A stretch of 64,000 nucleotides of DNA from Blastopirellula retiformator (GTDB lineage Bacteria > Planctomycetota > Planctomycetia > Pirellulales > Pirellulaceae), in NCBI RefSeq assembly GCF_007859755.1, contig NZ_SJPF01000002.1, forward strand, positions 453,729 to 517,728. Direction: 5' to 3'. This document shows, one piece after another, positions 17,952 to 26,304 of this stretch (the stretch's first letter is position 1; each line of letters begins with the position of its first letter). The notes beneath the pieces are model-generated. The model worked only from the letters and a program-made list of their open reading frames with translations. It was not told the DNA's origin and did not search any database. The position numbers were made by a program, and so were the translations under genes.

Positions 17952-18623
17952 ATGTCTTCGTACGAGACCCACTGCATGGACATCAACTGGAACGAGGTCC
18001 CGACACGCTTTCATTTCTTTCGCCCGGCGATCGAAGCGTGCGGCGAGACGATGGTCATCCCGTTCGACCACAAGTTGCAGCGGCACGTTCCCTTCTGGGA
18101 GCGAGCTACGCAACGGCAGCTTCACGAACTAGCGACCCTGCACGCAAAGCTGCTGGAAAACGACAACGTGGCGGATGTCCACGCTTGGTGCAAGGTCGTG
18201 GGACTCGGAACCGATGGTCGCCACTGGGCGGCGCGCCGATTCCGGTCGCTGATGTCGGTGCTAGAGCAACTCGGCCAGGCGGACGTTTCGCCGTTCTGCG
18301 ATGCGCTGCCGGTTTGGCCCGATGACGAAAGCGCCGACGAACGGGAAGAGACGCTTCCGGAAGAACTCCGCTACCTCATCGGCCCGGCGCTCCATTTCGG
18401 AGAGCGTTACAACTGCGAACTACAAATGGTCCGCTTTTTCGAGGAGGCTTCGCCGGAAGAGTGCGACCAGCTGGCCCAGCTCGCGGAACGAATTCGCCGG
18501 AATCAAGATTGGCCGCGCGTCTGGCAATGGCTGCGGGAATCGGATTGGAAAACCTCCCGCTATCACAGTGAGATCGATCAACTCTTCAACCTGATGGATC
18601 TGTGCTACTTTGATTTCGAGTGA
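17952..18623 (+). CDS. Hypothetical protein (223 aa)
   Basis: No family is recognised. The protein is acidic and rich in Trp and aromatic residues, with several helical repeats-like segments and no signal peptide or membrane helix. The ATG at 17952 gives 223 residues; an ATG at 17976 (MDINWNEV...) is an alternative, as neither has a clear Shine-Dalgarno sequence. It is flanked on both sides by REP-like palindromes of the same family. Coding is supported by a full open frame with consistent GC-rich third positions. Confidence 0.6.
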   Translation: MSSYETHCMDINWNEVPTRFHFFRPAIEACGETMVIPFDHKLQRHVPFWERATQRQLHELATLHAKLLENDNVADVHAWCKVVGLGTDGRHWAARRFRSLMSVLEQLGQADVSPFCDALPVWPDDESADEREETLPEELRYLIGPALHFGERYNCELQMVRFFEEASPEECDQLAQLAERIRRNQDWPRVWQWLRESDWKTSRYHSEIDQLFNLMDLCYFDFE

Positions 18624-18630
18624 GCATATC

Positions 18631-18693
18631 GTAGGGCAGGCCGTGCCTGCCGACTTGAGACCGTTTGCATTCGGCAGGCACGGCCTGCCCTAC
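18631..18693. repeat. Inverted pair of REP-like palindromes
   Basis: Two copies of the GGCAGGCCGTGCCTGCC palindrome face each other at 18631-18652 and 18671-18693 around a short central sequence. They can fold into one stem of about 22 bp. They lie between convergent genes and could work as a transcription barrier, although no T-run follows. Confidence 0.75.
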
Positions 18694-18704
18694 GATTGAT
18701 CGCC

Positions 18705-20411
18705 CTACTCTTGCTTGGTCTTTAGGCGATAACAGGCGGCTTGTTCGGCGTTGCGGACTAGCATCAGGTCGCCGGTGATGCAGAGGTTGTTCCAGTTGGG
18801 CGAGATCTCGCTTTCCAGCGCCTGGAAGCGACCTTCTTCGCGGTACTCGTCGGGGGTCGCGTCGACCATCACCAGTTCGCCATCTTCGGTCATCACCAGC
18901 AGCTTGTCGCCGACCAGCAGCAGTTGCCCATGGCCGAAACCGCGCTGCCGCCACTGGCGATCTCCCTCACTCGCTTCGACGCATTCGAGCAAACCATCGT
19001 TGAGGCCGTAGATGTAGCCATCTTTCAGGGCGACGTTGGTGAACTTCGTTTTCAAGAGGCGGGTATCTTCCCAGATGTCGTTCACGTTGTACTTGCCGTC
19101 GGCCGACTTTTCGATTGCAAACACGCGGGCGCCAACGCCATACCCTTTGCTGACCAAGATCTGACTGTCGCCGATGTCGACCGCCTGCGAGCAGCTGGCG
19201 TCGCCGGACGAGTTGCCGGGCCAATCGGTGATCCAGAGCTGCTCGCCGGTTTCAGGGTTGTGCCCGGCGACGGTGCTTTCGTTGACGATGATGACCTCGG
19301 TTTCTTCCCCCAGCTGAAACAGATTGGCCGACGCGTAGCTGATCGGCTGCTCGCCGCCGGTCCAGACCTGCTCGCCGCTGTCAGCGTCATAAGCGACCAG
19401 CGAAGTCGAATGGTCGTGATCGGGTCCGCCGGCCGGCAGGATGATCAACTCTCGATCTTGGGCCCGATACAGCAGCGGCGAACTGGCGCGGCCCCAGGCG
19501 GTTAGCTGATTGGCCTGATCGAGCGTTTCGCCAAATTCAGCCAGCAAATCGTGGCGCCACAAGACGTCGCCGGTCGCAGCGTCAAGACAGAAGAACTGGG
19601 CTGTGGCGCCAACCGCGTAGACTTTGCCGTTGTGAATGAGCGGGGTCGACCGCGGGCCGACGTAGCCCAGGCCTGTCTCGTGCCGAGCCTCATGCTTGAA
19701 GGTCCAAATTGGTTCACCATCCGCCACGCGATAGCAAGCGACGTACTCGCTCTCGCCACGTTGTTCCATGGTGTAAGTGAGATCCCCCACGACGACAAAC
19801 CCTGACCAACCAGCGCCAATCGGACGACGCCAAACTTCCTGCGGCGCCTTAGCGTTCCAATCGCCAGCCAACTGCGGTCCGGCGACCACCAGGTTGCGGT
19901 TCGGGCCCAGAAACTGGGGAAAGTCATGCTCGGTCGTTTGCAGGCTGACGCTCTCGCCGGCGCCGTCACCTTCCAATTCGCCCAGCCGCTGGTCGGGACG
20001 GAGCCCAAAGCGATAGGCGAACTTCGGCTTCATTTCGCCATCGTTGTGCACGATCTTGAAGAAGATAAAGAAGACGCCGACCGCCGAAAGGCAAACCACG
20101 ATCGGCATCAGCCGGACGTAGATGTCGAAGCGGCTGAAGATCGCGAACCAGGCGATTGGCAGGGCCAACATAAAGAAGGCGCCAATCAACGTCAGCACGT
20201 TGCCAACCGCCCCGTCGAACAGCATCGGCGCAGAGTCGTGCCAACTGGCCAGCGCGCCGTCTCCCAACTCTGGCGCCCATTGGCCGTAGATCGCCAGCAG
20301 CAGAAACAGCCCGCTGAAGATCCAGACGTAAGCAGGCGGAACAATCCGCGGGCTCGACTCCTGGGTGGTCACAGCATCTTCATTCGGACTAGGTTCGACC
20401 GGTTCGGTCAT
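18705..20411 (-). CDS. Membrane-anchored PQQ-like beta-propeller protein
   Basis: The 568-residue protein starts with a short cytoplasmic tail and about three membrane helices (roughly residues 27-45, 65-90 and 95-118). A large domain follows with repeated blades of the PQQ/BamB type (for example LTYTMEQRGESEYVACYRVADGEPIWTF-like units, AVGATAQFFCLDAATGDVLW, YDADSGEQVW). Proteins of this kind are very common in planctomycetes; some bind PQQ, others are scaffolds. No PQQ-dehydrogenase catalytic motif is obvious. It follows the 1087-residue cytochrome gene after 17 bases, so they are probably one transcription unit. Confidence 0.8.
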   Translation of the reverse strand: MTEPVEPSPNEDAVTTQESSPRIVPPAYVWIFSGLFLLLAIYGQWAPELGDGALASWHDSAPMLFDGAVGNVLTLIGAFFMLALPIAWFAIFSRFDIYVRLMPIVVCLSAVGVFFIFFKIVHNDGEMKPKFAYRFGLRPDQRLGELEGDGAGESVSLQTTEHDFPQFLGPNRNLVVAGPQLAGDWNAKAPQEVWRRPIGAGWSGFVVVGDLTYTMEQRGESEYVACYRVADGEPIWTFKHEARHETGLGYVGPRSTPLIHNGKVYAVGATAQFFCLDAATGDVLWRHDLLAEFGETLDQANQLTAWGRASSPLLYRAQDRELIILPAGGPDHDHSTSLVAYDADSGEQVWTGGEQPISYASANLFQLGEETEVIIVNESTVAGHNPETGEQLWITDWPGNSSGDASCSQAVDIGDSQILVSKGYGVGARVFAIEKSADGKYNVNDIWEDTRLLKTKFTNVALKDGYIYGLNDGLLECVEASEGDRQWRQRGFGHGQLLLVGDKLLVMTEDGELVMVDATPDEYREEGRFQALESEISPNWNNLCITGDLMLVRNAEQAACYRLKTKQE

Positions 20412-20427
20412 CAGCGTCTCCCAGGAA

Positions 20428-23400
20428 TCACTTGTTCGTACGCAATGATTGTAGGTATGCGTACAAATCGGCCAACCCCTGATCGTCGACGCCGTTCAGC
20501 AGGCCCACCGGCATCATCGAGCGGCGGCTGGGACGACGAATGGTGATCTCGTCTTCCATGATTCGCTCGGTGACGCCGGGGCCGGTTTGAATCAACGTCC
20601 CGGCAGGGGACTCGTAGATGACCGTGCCGATAAAGCTCTTGCCAGAGCGAGTCATAAACTGCGTGGTGTGGAACAGCGGCGAGACGTCCCGATTTGGGTC
20701 AACGATCGCCATGAACAGGTCGAACTGGCGGAAGCGGCCAGTGATGTTCTCGAGCCCCGGTCCCAGTCGTCCGGTCGAGGCGTGACATTGCTTGCAGCCG
20801 CGGGCCGAGAAGACCGCTTCCCCTCGTTTGGCGCTGCCGACGTCCCAATCGACCTCGGCCAGGCGGGCTTTCCAGCTCGCCTCGTCGGCGGCGTAGGCGA
20901 ACAGCTCTTTGTGCCGCGCCGGGTACTTGGCGGCGAACCAGTCGAACCACCCTTGATACGCTTGGGTGAGGTCGCCGGTCGGAATGGGCGGATTTATGAC
21001 GGCGCGATCGGTCCACTCGGTAAGCAGCTGCGCGATTGCTGTGCTTTGCTCGGGCGGTTGCCCCGGCATGCAGGCCGAACGGAGCGCCTTCATCGCGGCC
21101 AGCAGTTCGTCTTCGGTCACATCTTCTTTGGGCATCTGGGCCAAGATCTCGGCCGCCAACAGCACCGACTGTGGGCTGGCCGAAAGTAGCGACTCGACAA
21201 ACAGCGGGCGATCTTCTTTCCGCCGCGTCTGACCCAGTCGCTCGAGCACCGCATGCCGCATGTTGAAGTCGTCCCAGCGGATTCGAAGCACCTCCAGGCG
21301 TTCTTCTTCCGGCAGCCTGTCGACCAGCGGAATCATCGCCTCAGGCCAGCTTTCGGTCACGTCTTCAATATCGTTATCTTCCACGATCCTTTGCGCGGCG
21401 GCCGCTTGTTGCTGTGGCGTAAAGAACGACGCGAAGAGGGAATGCTCGAGCAGGCCAAAACTGTCGCTTTGCAGCATCGCGTCGGCCAACTGCGGCGTTT
21501 GCCTGAGCGCGGTTTCGAACGCTTCGCCGGTGCGGAGCGACCAGTTGCGGCTGATCGTGATCCCTTGATCGGCCATTTTTTCATGGAGCGAAAGCCAGGC
21601 TTCGGCTTCGGCGGCGACTTCTTCGCGAGAGCGATCGCCAGGAATTCGCGAAAGGCAGAAGAGGTAGTGCAAGTCGTCTTCGACGGTCGAATCGTCGGTC
21701 CAGGATTGGGTCACTTCTTCGACAAACTTCGGCGCCGGCTGCTCGATCATCGCCAACGTCCGGGCAATCTCTGGATCAACCGCCGGCTTGCCGGTCGGAA
21801 AGATCGGATCGAGCTTGGCCGCCAGCTTGTCCCACATCGTCAGGGGCGCCGTCATCGGACGCCCCGGCGAATAGCCGGCGTACACGTCGGGCTCCACCTT
21901 CTGTGCGGTAACGTCCCCCAGGGCAATTTGCACGACGCGGATCGCATCGGCTTGTTCATGTTCGGTGGTCGCCGTTTGCAGCCGTTCGGCTGCCTGATGA
22001 ATCACGGCGACGATGACCTCCTCGCTGGTTTGTCCGGCGGCGGTCTTCTCCCAGAGGGCCGCAATCGACGACTCGACGCTGAACTCGGCCTGGGGATTCT
22101 GGTCCAGCAGCCGCTTCGCCGCGTAGAGGGCGGCGCTGCGGACGCTGCGATCTGGATCCTCAAGCGCCTGCCAGTTGCAGCGCTCGGCCGCTTCGTCAAC
22201 CAGCGCGGCCGAAGCGATCGCTTCCCACGCGGCGCGGCGGACGCTTTGGGACTGGTGATAGGTCATCCGGTAAAGCAGCGGCGGACAGACGGCATCACGG
22301 CGAGCGGCCAGGCTCCAAACGGCCCGGGCAACGACCGCTTCGTTTTTGTCGCCCAGCAGTTTGCTCACCTCGTCGCCATCCTGCAAACCGCCAAACAGCT
22401 CGGTGATGATTTCGATCGCGCGGACTCTTTGCAAGCTGTCGCGAGTTTCGTCGAGCATCGCATCTGCGAAAGCTGCGCGGCCCAACTCTTCCGCTTGCGG
22501 CGCCCAGTTGGCATGCGACCAGGCCATTTGCGGTTGCGGGGCGGTCAGCACTTCTTCCAACGGGTTGGCCCCTTTCGGCGGTTCGATCGGATCGCCGACA
22601 TATTCGATCTTGAAGACGCTGCCGCGGGTGCCGCGACCGCCGATCGCCACATACATCTCTCCCTCTTTGCCGATCACCATGTCGACCGGCGCCAGACCAG
22701 CCGCACCGGTCGTTTCGAGGAAGATTTCTTGCTTGGCGTCACTGCCGCCGCCATTGGGGGTCAGCGGAAAGAAGTAGACGCGGCCGAGCGTCCAGCATTG
22801 GCTGAAGACCCCTTCGTTGTATTTTTTGGGAAAGGCCCAGTGGCGATAGGTCTCGACCCCGGTCGGCGAACCGCGGCCGACTTCGACGGCGCGAGCCCGA
22901 CTGTCGAAAAAGGTCTGTGGGCGATTCCAGCTGCGCTGCCACCCGTGCAGCACCCAGCCATGATGCTGGGCGACGCCGATGTCAAACAACCGATTCGGCA
23001 CGTACCAGGGCAAGTACTGATCGCGCTCGCCATCGGCGTCGACCGTCCACATGCGCCCCGAGGCGTCAAAGGCGAAGTCGTACGGATTGCGAAAGCCATG
23101 GGCGACCACTTCCGACTGCTTTGTTTTCGGATGAACGCGAAAGATCGCGCCCAGCTGCGGATGTTTGACCGGCGAGTGAGGCGTCGTCACGTGCCGCTCA
23201 AAGATGTTGGCGTCGTTGCCGCAGATCACATAGATCCAACCGTCGGCGCCAAAGACGACGCCGTTGGCGCCATGTTCGGGATGCCGGGCCTGAGCGAGCA
23301 CTTCGGGATCGCCATCCGCTTTCCCATCTCCATCGGAGTCGCTCAGTTTGAGCAGGCCCAGATCGCCGGTGCAATAAAGATCGGTTCCGCGGAACGCCAT

Positions 23401-23691
23401 CCCATGGGCGCCGCTGCGGGGGACGTCGGAGAAGAGGGTCGCGCGATCGGCGACGCCATCTCCATCGTCGTCATGCAGCGTCTTCACATAGCCGGCGCCA
23501 GCGACGACGACGCGACCTTCGGCGTCGAGCGTCATCGAGTAGATGTCGTGCGCCAGATCGTCATCGGCGTACAACGTCGCGCGGAATCCTTCGGGGACCG
23601 AGATTCCAGCCGCTTCCTCGACGGCAAAACTGGGAGCGGCAAGCGAAGTCTGGAGCGTGAGCGTAAGCAGCAACAGGGCGAAGCGAGGCAT
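20428..23691 (-). CDS. PVC-type heme-binding protein with dehydrogenase-like propeller and HEAT repeats
   Basis: A 1087-residue exported protein. After a signal peptide (cleavage near SFA-VEEA), residues ~30-380 form a sorbosone/glucose-dehydrogenase-like propeller (VPEGFRATLYADDDLAHDI, ANGVVFGADGWIYV, GFRNPYDFAFD, MYVAIGGRGTRGSVFKI). A helical HEAT-like region follows (~400-900), then a cytochrome c domain with a single CKQCH heme site near residue 965. This domain order is the hallmark of PVC-superphylum membrane-bound dehydrogenase/cytochrome proteins, thought to act in periplasmic oxidation of carbohydrates. The substrate is unknown. It is the first gene of a two-gene unit with the PQQ-like protein. 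Confidence 0.9.
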   Translation of the reverse strand: MPRFALLLLTLTLQTSLAAPSFAVEEAAGISVPEGFRATLYADDDLAHDIYSMTLDAEGRVVVAGAGYVKTLHDDDGDGVADRATLFSDVPRSGAHGMAFRGTDLYCTGDLGLLKLSDSDGDGKADGDPEVLAQARHPEHGANGVVFGADGWIYVICGNDANIFERHVTTPHSPVKHPQLGAIFRVHPKTKQSEVVAHGFRNPYDFAFDASGRMWTVDADGERDQYLPWYVPNRLFDIGVAQHHGWVLHGWQRSWNRPQTFFDSRARAVEVGRGSPTGVETYRHWAFPKKYNEGVFSQCWTLGRVYFFPLTPNGGGSDAKQEIFLETTGAAGLAPVDMVIGKEGEMYVAIGGRGTRGSVFKIEYVGDPIEPPKGANPLEEVLTAPQPQMAWSHANWAPQAEELGRAAFADAMLDETRDSLQRVRAIEIITELFGGLQDGDEVSKLLGDKNEAVVARAVWSLAARRDAVCPPLLYRMTYHQSQSVRRAAWEAIASAALVDEAAERCNWQALEDPDRSVRSAALYAAKRLLDQNPQAEFSVESSIAALWEKTAAGQTSEEVIVAVIHQAAERLQTATTEHEQADAIRVVQIALGDVTAQKVEPDVYAGYSPGRPMTAPLTMWDKLAAKLDPIFPTGKPAVDPEIARTLAMIEQPAPKFVEEVTQSWTDDSTVEDDLHYLFCLSRIPGDRSREEVAAEAEAWLSLHEKMADQGITISRNWSLRTGEAFETALRQTPQLADAMLQSDSFGLLEHSLFASFFTPQQQAAAAQRIVEDNDIEDVTESWPEAMIPLVDRLPEEERLEVLRIRWDDFNMRHAVLERLGQTRRKEDRPLFVESLLSASPQSVLLAAEILAQMPKEDVTEDELLAAMKALRSACMPGQPPEQSTAIAQLLTEWTDRAVINPPIPTGDLTQAYQGWFDWFAAKYPARHKELFAYAADEASWKARLAEVDWDVGSAKRGEAVFSARGCKQCHASTGRLGPGLENITGRFRQFDLFMAIVDPNRDVSPLFHTTQFMTRSGKSFIGTVIYESPAGTLIQTGPGVTERIMEDEITIRRPSRRSMMPVGLLNGVDDQGLADLYAYLQSLRTNK

Positions 23692-23780
23692 TCGTCAGAA
23701 CCATTCAGACGGGGCGGTTAGGTGGGACGCTAGCTTTCATCCTAAACGCCACGGCCCGCTCGCTCAAATGCCAATCGCCG

Positions 23781-24392
23781 CTAGCGATGGACCCCGATCG
23801 ACCAGGAAACGCCGGGCGGAGGGCAATGGCGATGATGACGATAACGATAAGGAGGGTGGTGACGCCACGGATCGTAGTATACTTCTTCGACCACCACCGG
23901 GCGGCGGTCGACATATCGGACCGGCTGCACCACGGGGGGCGGATTCTGCAGAGTCGCCAACACCGGATCGCTGACGCCGGCGTTCTTCAGGCCGATCAAG
24001 TCTTGGGGCGTCGGCGAAGTCGCCACGCCATGTTTGTTGATGTGCGTGATGATGACCTGATCGCCCAGCCCGGCCTGCGACATCGAGACGACGTCTTGGA
24101 AGGTGGTAGCGCCGGCCAATTGGCGACCCAGGCTTTGCTGAATGATCGCCTGGTTGCGGACTTCCTGTTCATCGATCGCCGCGCCGGTCGCCGATCCGGC
24201 CACCGCGCCAACTCCGGCGCCAATCAGTGCACCCGCGCCGGCGTTGCCGGTCGCGCTGCCGATCGCGGCGCCCGCGACGGCGCCAGTCAAACCGCCGGCG
24301 GCGGCCAAACGATCTTGAGCGTAAGGAGAGCGACACCCGACCATCGCGACCGAAAGCATCGCAACCGCCAAGCCAATTCCGTACTTTGTCAT
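23781..24392 (-). CDS. Glycine-zipper lipoprotein
   Basis: A 203-residue exported lipoprotein. The lipobox is VAMVGC near residue 20. Residues ~30-75 are a glycine-zipper region (repeated GAxxG units such as AGAAIGSATGNAGAGALIGAG) expected to pack in a membrane. A middle domain resembles the short helical segment found in many planctomycete lipoproteins (VVSMSQAGLGDQVIITHI), and the C-terminus is rich in Tyr, His, Arg and Pro. The ATG at 24392 is favoured because GGAG lies 9 bases upstream; ATGs at 24401 and 24431 are alternatives. Function unknown; perhaps an envelope structural protein. Confidence 0.75.
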   Translation of the reverse strand: MTKYGIGLAVAMLSVAMVGCRSPYAQDRLAAAGGLTGAVAGAAIGSATGNAGAGALIGAGVGAVAGSATGAAIDEQEVRNQAIIQQSLGRQLAGATTFQDVVSMSQAGLGDQVIITHINKHGVATSPTPQDLIGLKNAGVSDPVLATLQNPPPVVQPVRYVDRRPVVVEEVYYDPWRHHPPYRYRHHRHCPPPGVSWSIGVHR

Positions 24393-24684
24393 CCGTTCCA
24401 TCTCCAGCGGCGCACGCAAATCCGTTTTCATCGTTATCGGCGAGCGGGGGCAGATAACGTATGCGAGCGATGCGGAATCATGGCAGCGTCGGTTATGCAG
24501 GTCAAGCTGACTTTTGAATCGGGGAAAGCTTGGGCGCCGGTGGAAATTTGGGGCAAGTGTCGCGGGAGGGACCGCTAGCAGCAAGCCAGGCCATCGTAGC
24601 CCGAGGCGCGGCAACTTGTTCGACCGATTCAGACTGCTGGACGAGCCAGCAGTGGCACACGCGAGGGGACGACTGCGTCTCTTA
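24393..24684. other. Intergenic region with palindromic repeats
   Basis: No gene is visible. A partial CCCGAGGCGCG repeat lies near 24598-24610 and a CTGCTGG-N5-CCAGCAG palindrome at 24633-24655. The region ends at the TA dinucleotide flanking the first 151-bp element. Confidence 0.5.
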
Positions 24685-24835
24685 ACAGTCCGTTGATTTT
24701 CTCGACGGACTGCGTGATCGCATGGATGCGATCCCAAAATAGCGACGTAAGTCGTTATTTTGCGAGCCGCGAAGAGCTACGCTCTGAGCCTGGCGAGGTT
24801 GGAAAATGCCACGATGGTATTTTTCAACAGGCAGT
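24685..24835 (+). mobile_element. 151-bp TA-flanked MITE-like element, copy A
   Basis: One of five 151-bp copies. It starts ACAGTCCGTTGA and ends with the inverse of ACTGCCTGTTGA, so the ends are imperfect inverted repeats, and it is bounded by TA on both sides (24683-24684 and 24836-24837). Inside are hairpins: CAGTCCGT/ACGGACTG, GATCGCA/TGCGATC, AAAATAGCGAC/GTCGTTATTTT and a GAAAAATGCC stem near the right end. The right TA plus the terminal A make up the TAA stop codon of the HEAT-like gene. It encodes nothing, and fits a non-autonomous element mobilised by a TA-targeting (IS630/Tc1-like) transposase. Confidence 0.8.
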
Positions 24836-25983
24836 TAGCCGCCAGATAGCCCCGGCGAGATCTTTTGCCATTTGTCGAATGCGGCCGAGCGTTCGACATC
24901 GCTGGCGAAACCGATCGTGCGGTAGCTGTAGAGATAGTTGGCGTCGGAGTTGATCCGATCGAAGCCAAACTCGCGGGGGCTGCGGCCGGCCAGGTGGATT
25001 GCCGCCGCCAAGGCGACGTCGCGGACCTGGCTCTCGAACGGCTCGCGTTGGTTGACGGGGACGACGTCGCTGTCGTCCTCGAACAGTTGCTCGAGAAATG
25101 GGATGTCGTCGGTCGTCCCTAGCTTCGCGATCGCCAGAATCGAATAGGCGAGATGCAGGTTGTTGGGAATCGACTGAGTCGAGGGCGCCGGGTCTTCGAT
25201 CATCGAACGAGCCAACAACGATCCGGCCCGCAAGTCTTCTCGAATGGCTAGCAGCAAGACCGAAAAGCGATGCTGCATCGTCAGATAGGGACTGTGAACG
25301 CTGTGGGTAATCCAGCGATTGAACAACTTGCGTACGATTTCGGCTTCTTCTGGATTGTTGAGCGCCTGGGTGATCGGCCGCGACGACAGCGAGTATTGCA
25401 ATTCGGCGTAGGCCGGAGCGGTCACTTCAAACGTTTCGCTGCCGGTCAACAGCAGCAGCGCCGCGACGCTCGCCATCGCCGGGGGGGACTGGTTGTTGTA
25501 GAGACGCGTCCGCATATCGAGCGCCCTGCGATAAATCGCATAGTCAATTTCTTCCGGCTTGCTGTTGGCCAGCTCAAACAATTCCCATTCGCTTTCGATC
25601 ATGCGAGCGAAGATCCGCCGCGCCACGGCGTCGTCGCCGGTGATTTCGCAAAACTGGTCCCAGCAAGGAAGGGAGACCTGTTTATCGGCGGCGCGAAAGG
25701 CGTCGATCCGGTCGCGACGATCTTGCAAGACAATCTCGTCCAGCAGATTGATCGCCTGCATTTTGACGGTCGGGTCGGGGGACGTGCTGGCGGCGACCAG
25801 GGCCGTATGAGCCGCCATGCCGCGATCGAGCAGCGTTTCGGCGGCTCGTTTGCGGGTCTGAAAATCGTCGGCGCCAAGATCGACCACCAGGGCGTCAACC
25901 GTCGCCGACTCTTGGGCCAGTGCGATCGAGGTGACCGGCAAGGCCAACAACAGGGCGAGTGCCAGGTGTCGAGGATACGTCAT
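24835..25983 (-). CDS. Secreted HEAT-like helical protein
   Basis: A 382-residue exported protein with a clear signal peptide (HLALALLLALPVTSIALAQ) starting at the ATG at 25983. Residues ~30-80 contain a HEAT-like unit (LVVDLGADDFQTRKRAAETLL). The rest is alpha-helical, without catalytic motifs I recognise. The TAA stop codon is shared with the end of a 151-bp mobile element, so the last residues (LSGG) may have been set by that insertion. It probably acts as a periplasmic scaffold; the function is unknown. Confidence 0.7.
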   Translation of the reverse strand: MTYPRHLALALLLALPVTSIALAQESATVDALVVDLGADDFQTRKRAAETLLDRGMAAHTALVAASTSPDPTVKMQAINLLDEIVLQDRRDRIDAFRAADKQVSLPCWDQFCEITGDDAVARRIFARMIESEWELFELANSKPEEIDYAIYRRALDMRTRLYNNQSPPAMASVAALLLLTGSETFEVTAPAYAELQYSLSSRPITQALNNPEEAEIVRKLFNRWITHSVHSPYLTMQHRFSVLLLAIREDLRAGSLLARSMIEDPAPSTQSIPNNLHLAYSILAIAKLGTTDDIPFLEQLFEDDSDVVPVNQREPFESQVRDVALAAAIHLAGRSPREFGFDRINSDANYLYSYRTIGFASDVERSAAFDKWQKISPGLSGG

Positions 25984-26304
25984 TCGATAAGCGCCAGAAG
26001 AACAGGTGGGGGGAAGCGATTTCCATTCTAGACCCCCAGGGAGGGAATCGTCCACGAAAAAGCCAGAAAAGGCCCCGCTTGCCGCCAACCCAATCGGCAA
26101 GTAAATTGGTGTCTTCTAGGGATTTGTGGCCGCTTGCAGCTTTACTGCTAAAGTGCCCTCGTCGTCGACCCGGTTCGACCAGACGAGCAACCAGAAACAG
26201 TTGTTTCTGCTGCGGCCGATGTTTTTTTTCAAAAGCCGCCTTCTTCGCACTCACGGGATTTCCGTCTGGCGTCCTTAGGTTGGCCCATTATTTAAGCCGC
26301 CAAT
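25984..26304. other. Divergent intergenic region holding a candidate riboswitch
   Basis: The region separates the HEAT-like gene from the first trans-sulfuration gene. It contains the SAM-II-like motif at 26113-26160, a perfect CAGAAACA/TGTTTCTG hairpin at about 26199-26216, and a GCGGC/GCCGC stem whose loop carries eight T residues at about 26213-26245. Together these could form a leader with an expression platform. No coding frame is credible here. Confidence 0.5.
26113..26160 (+). promoter_or_regulatory. Candidate SAM-II/SAM-V-like riboswitch
   Basis: The stretch carries, in order, GATTTG (26121-26126), CCGCTTGCAGC (26130-26140) and TGCTAAAG (26146-26153), which are the conserved core blocks of the SAM-II family (GAUUUG, CGCUUGCA, GCUAAA). 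A GGC segment in the loop (26128-26130) can pair with GCC (26155-26157) after the GCTAAAG block, as expected for the pseudoknot. The first stem is weak by eye. The downstream genes are two trans-sulfuration enzymes of methionine metabolism, which fits SAM control. Covariance-model scoring would be decisive. Confidence 0.5.

Noticed and set aside
21253-23721. An 822-codon open frame opposite the PVC-type cytochrome gene
   Set aside because: It is a GC-rich shadow of the minus-strand gene, Arg/Gly/Phe-rich and without motifs; the minus frame has signal peptide, propeller and heme site.
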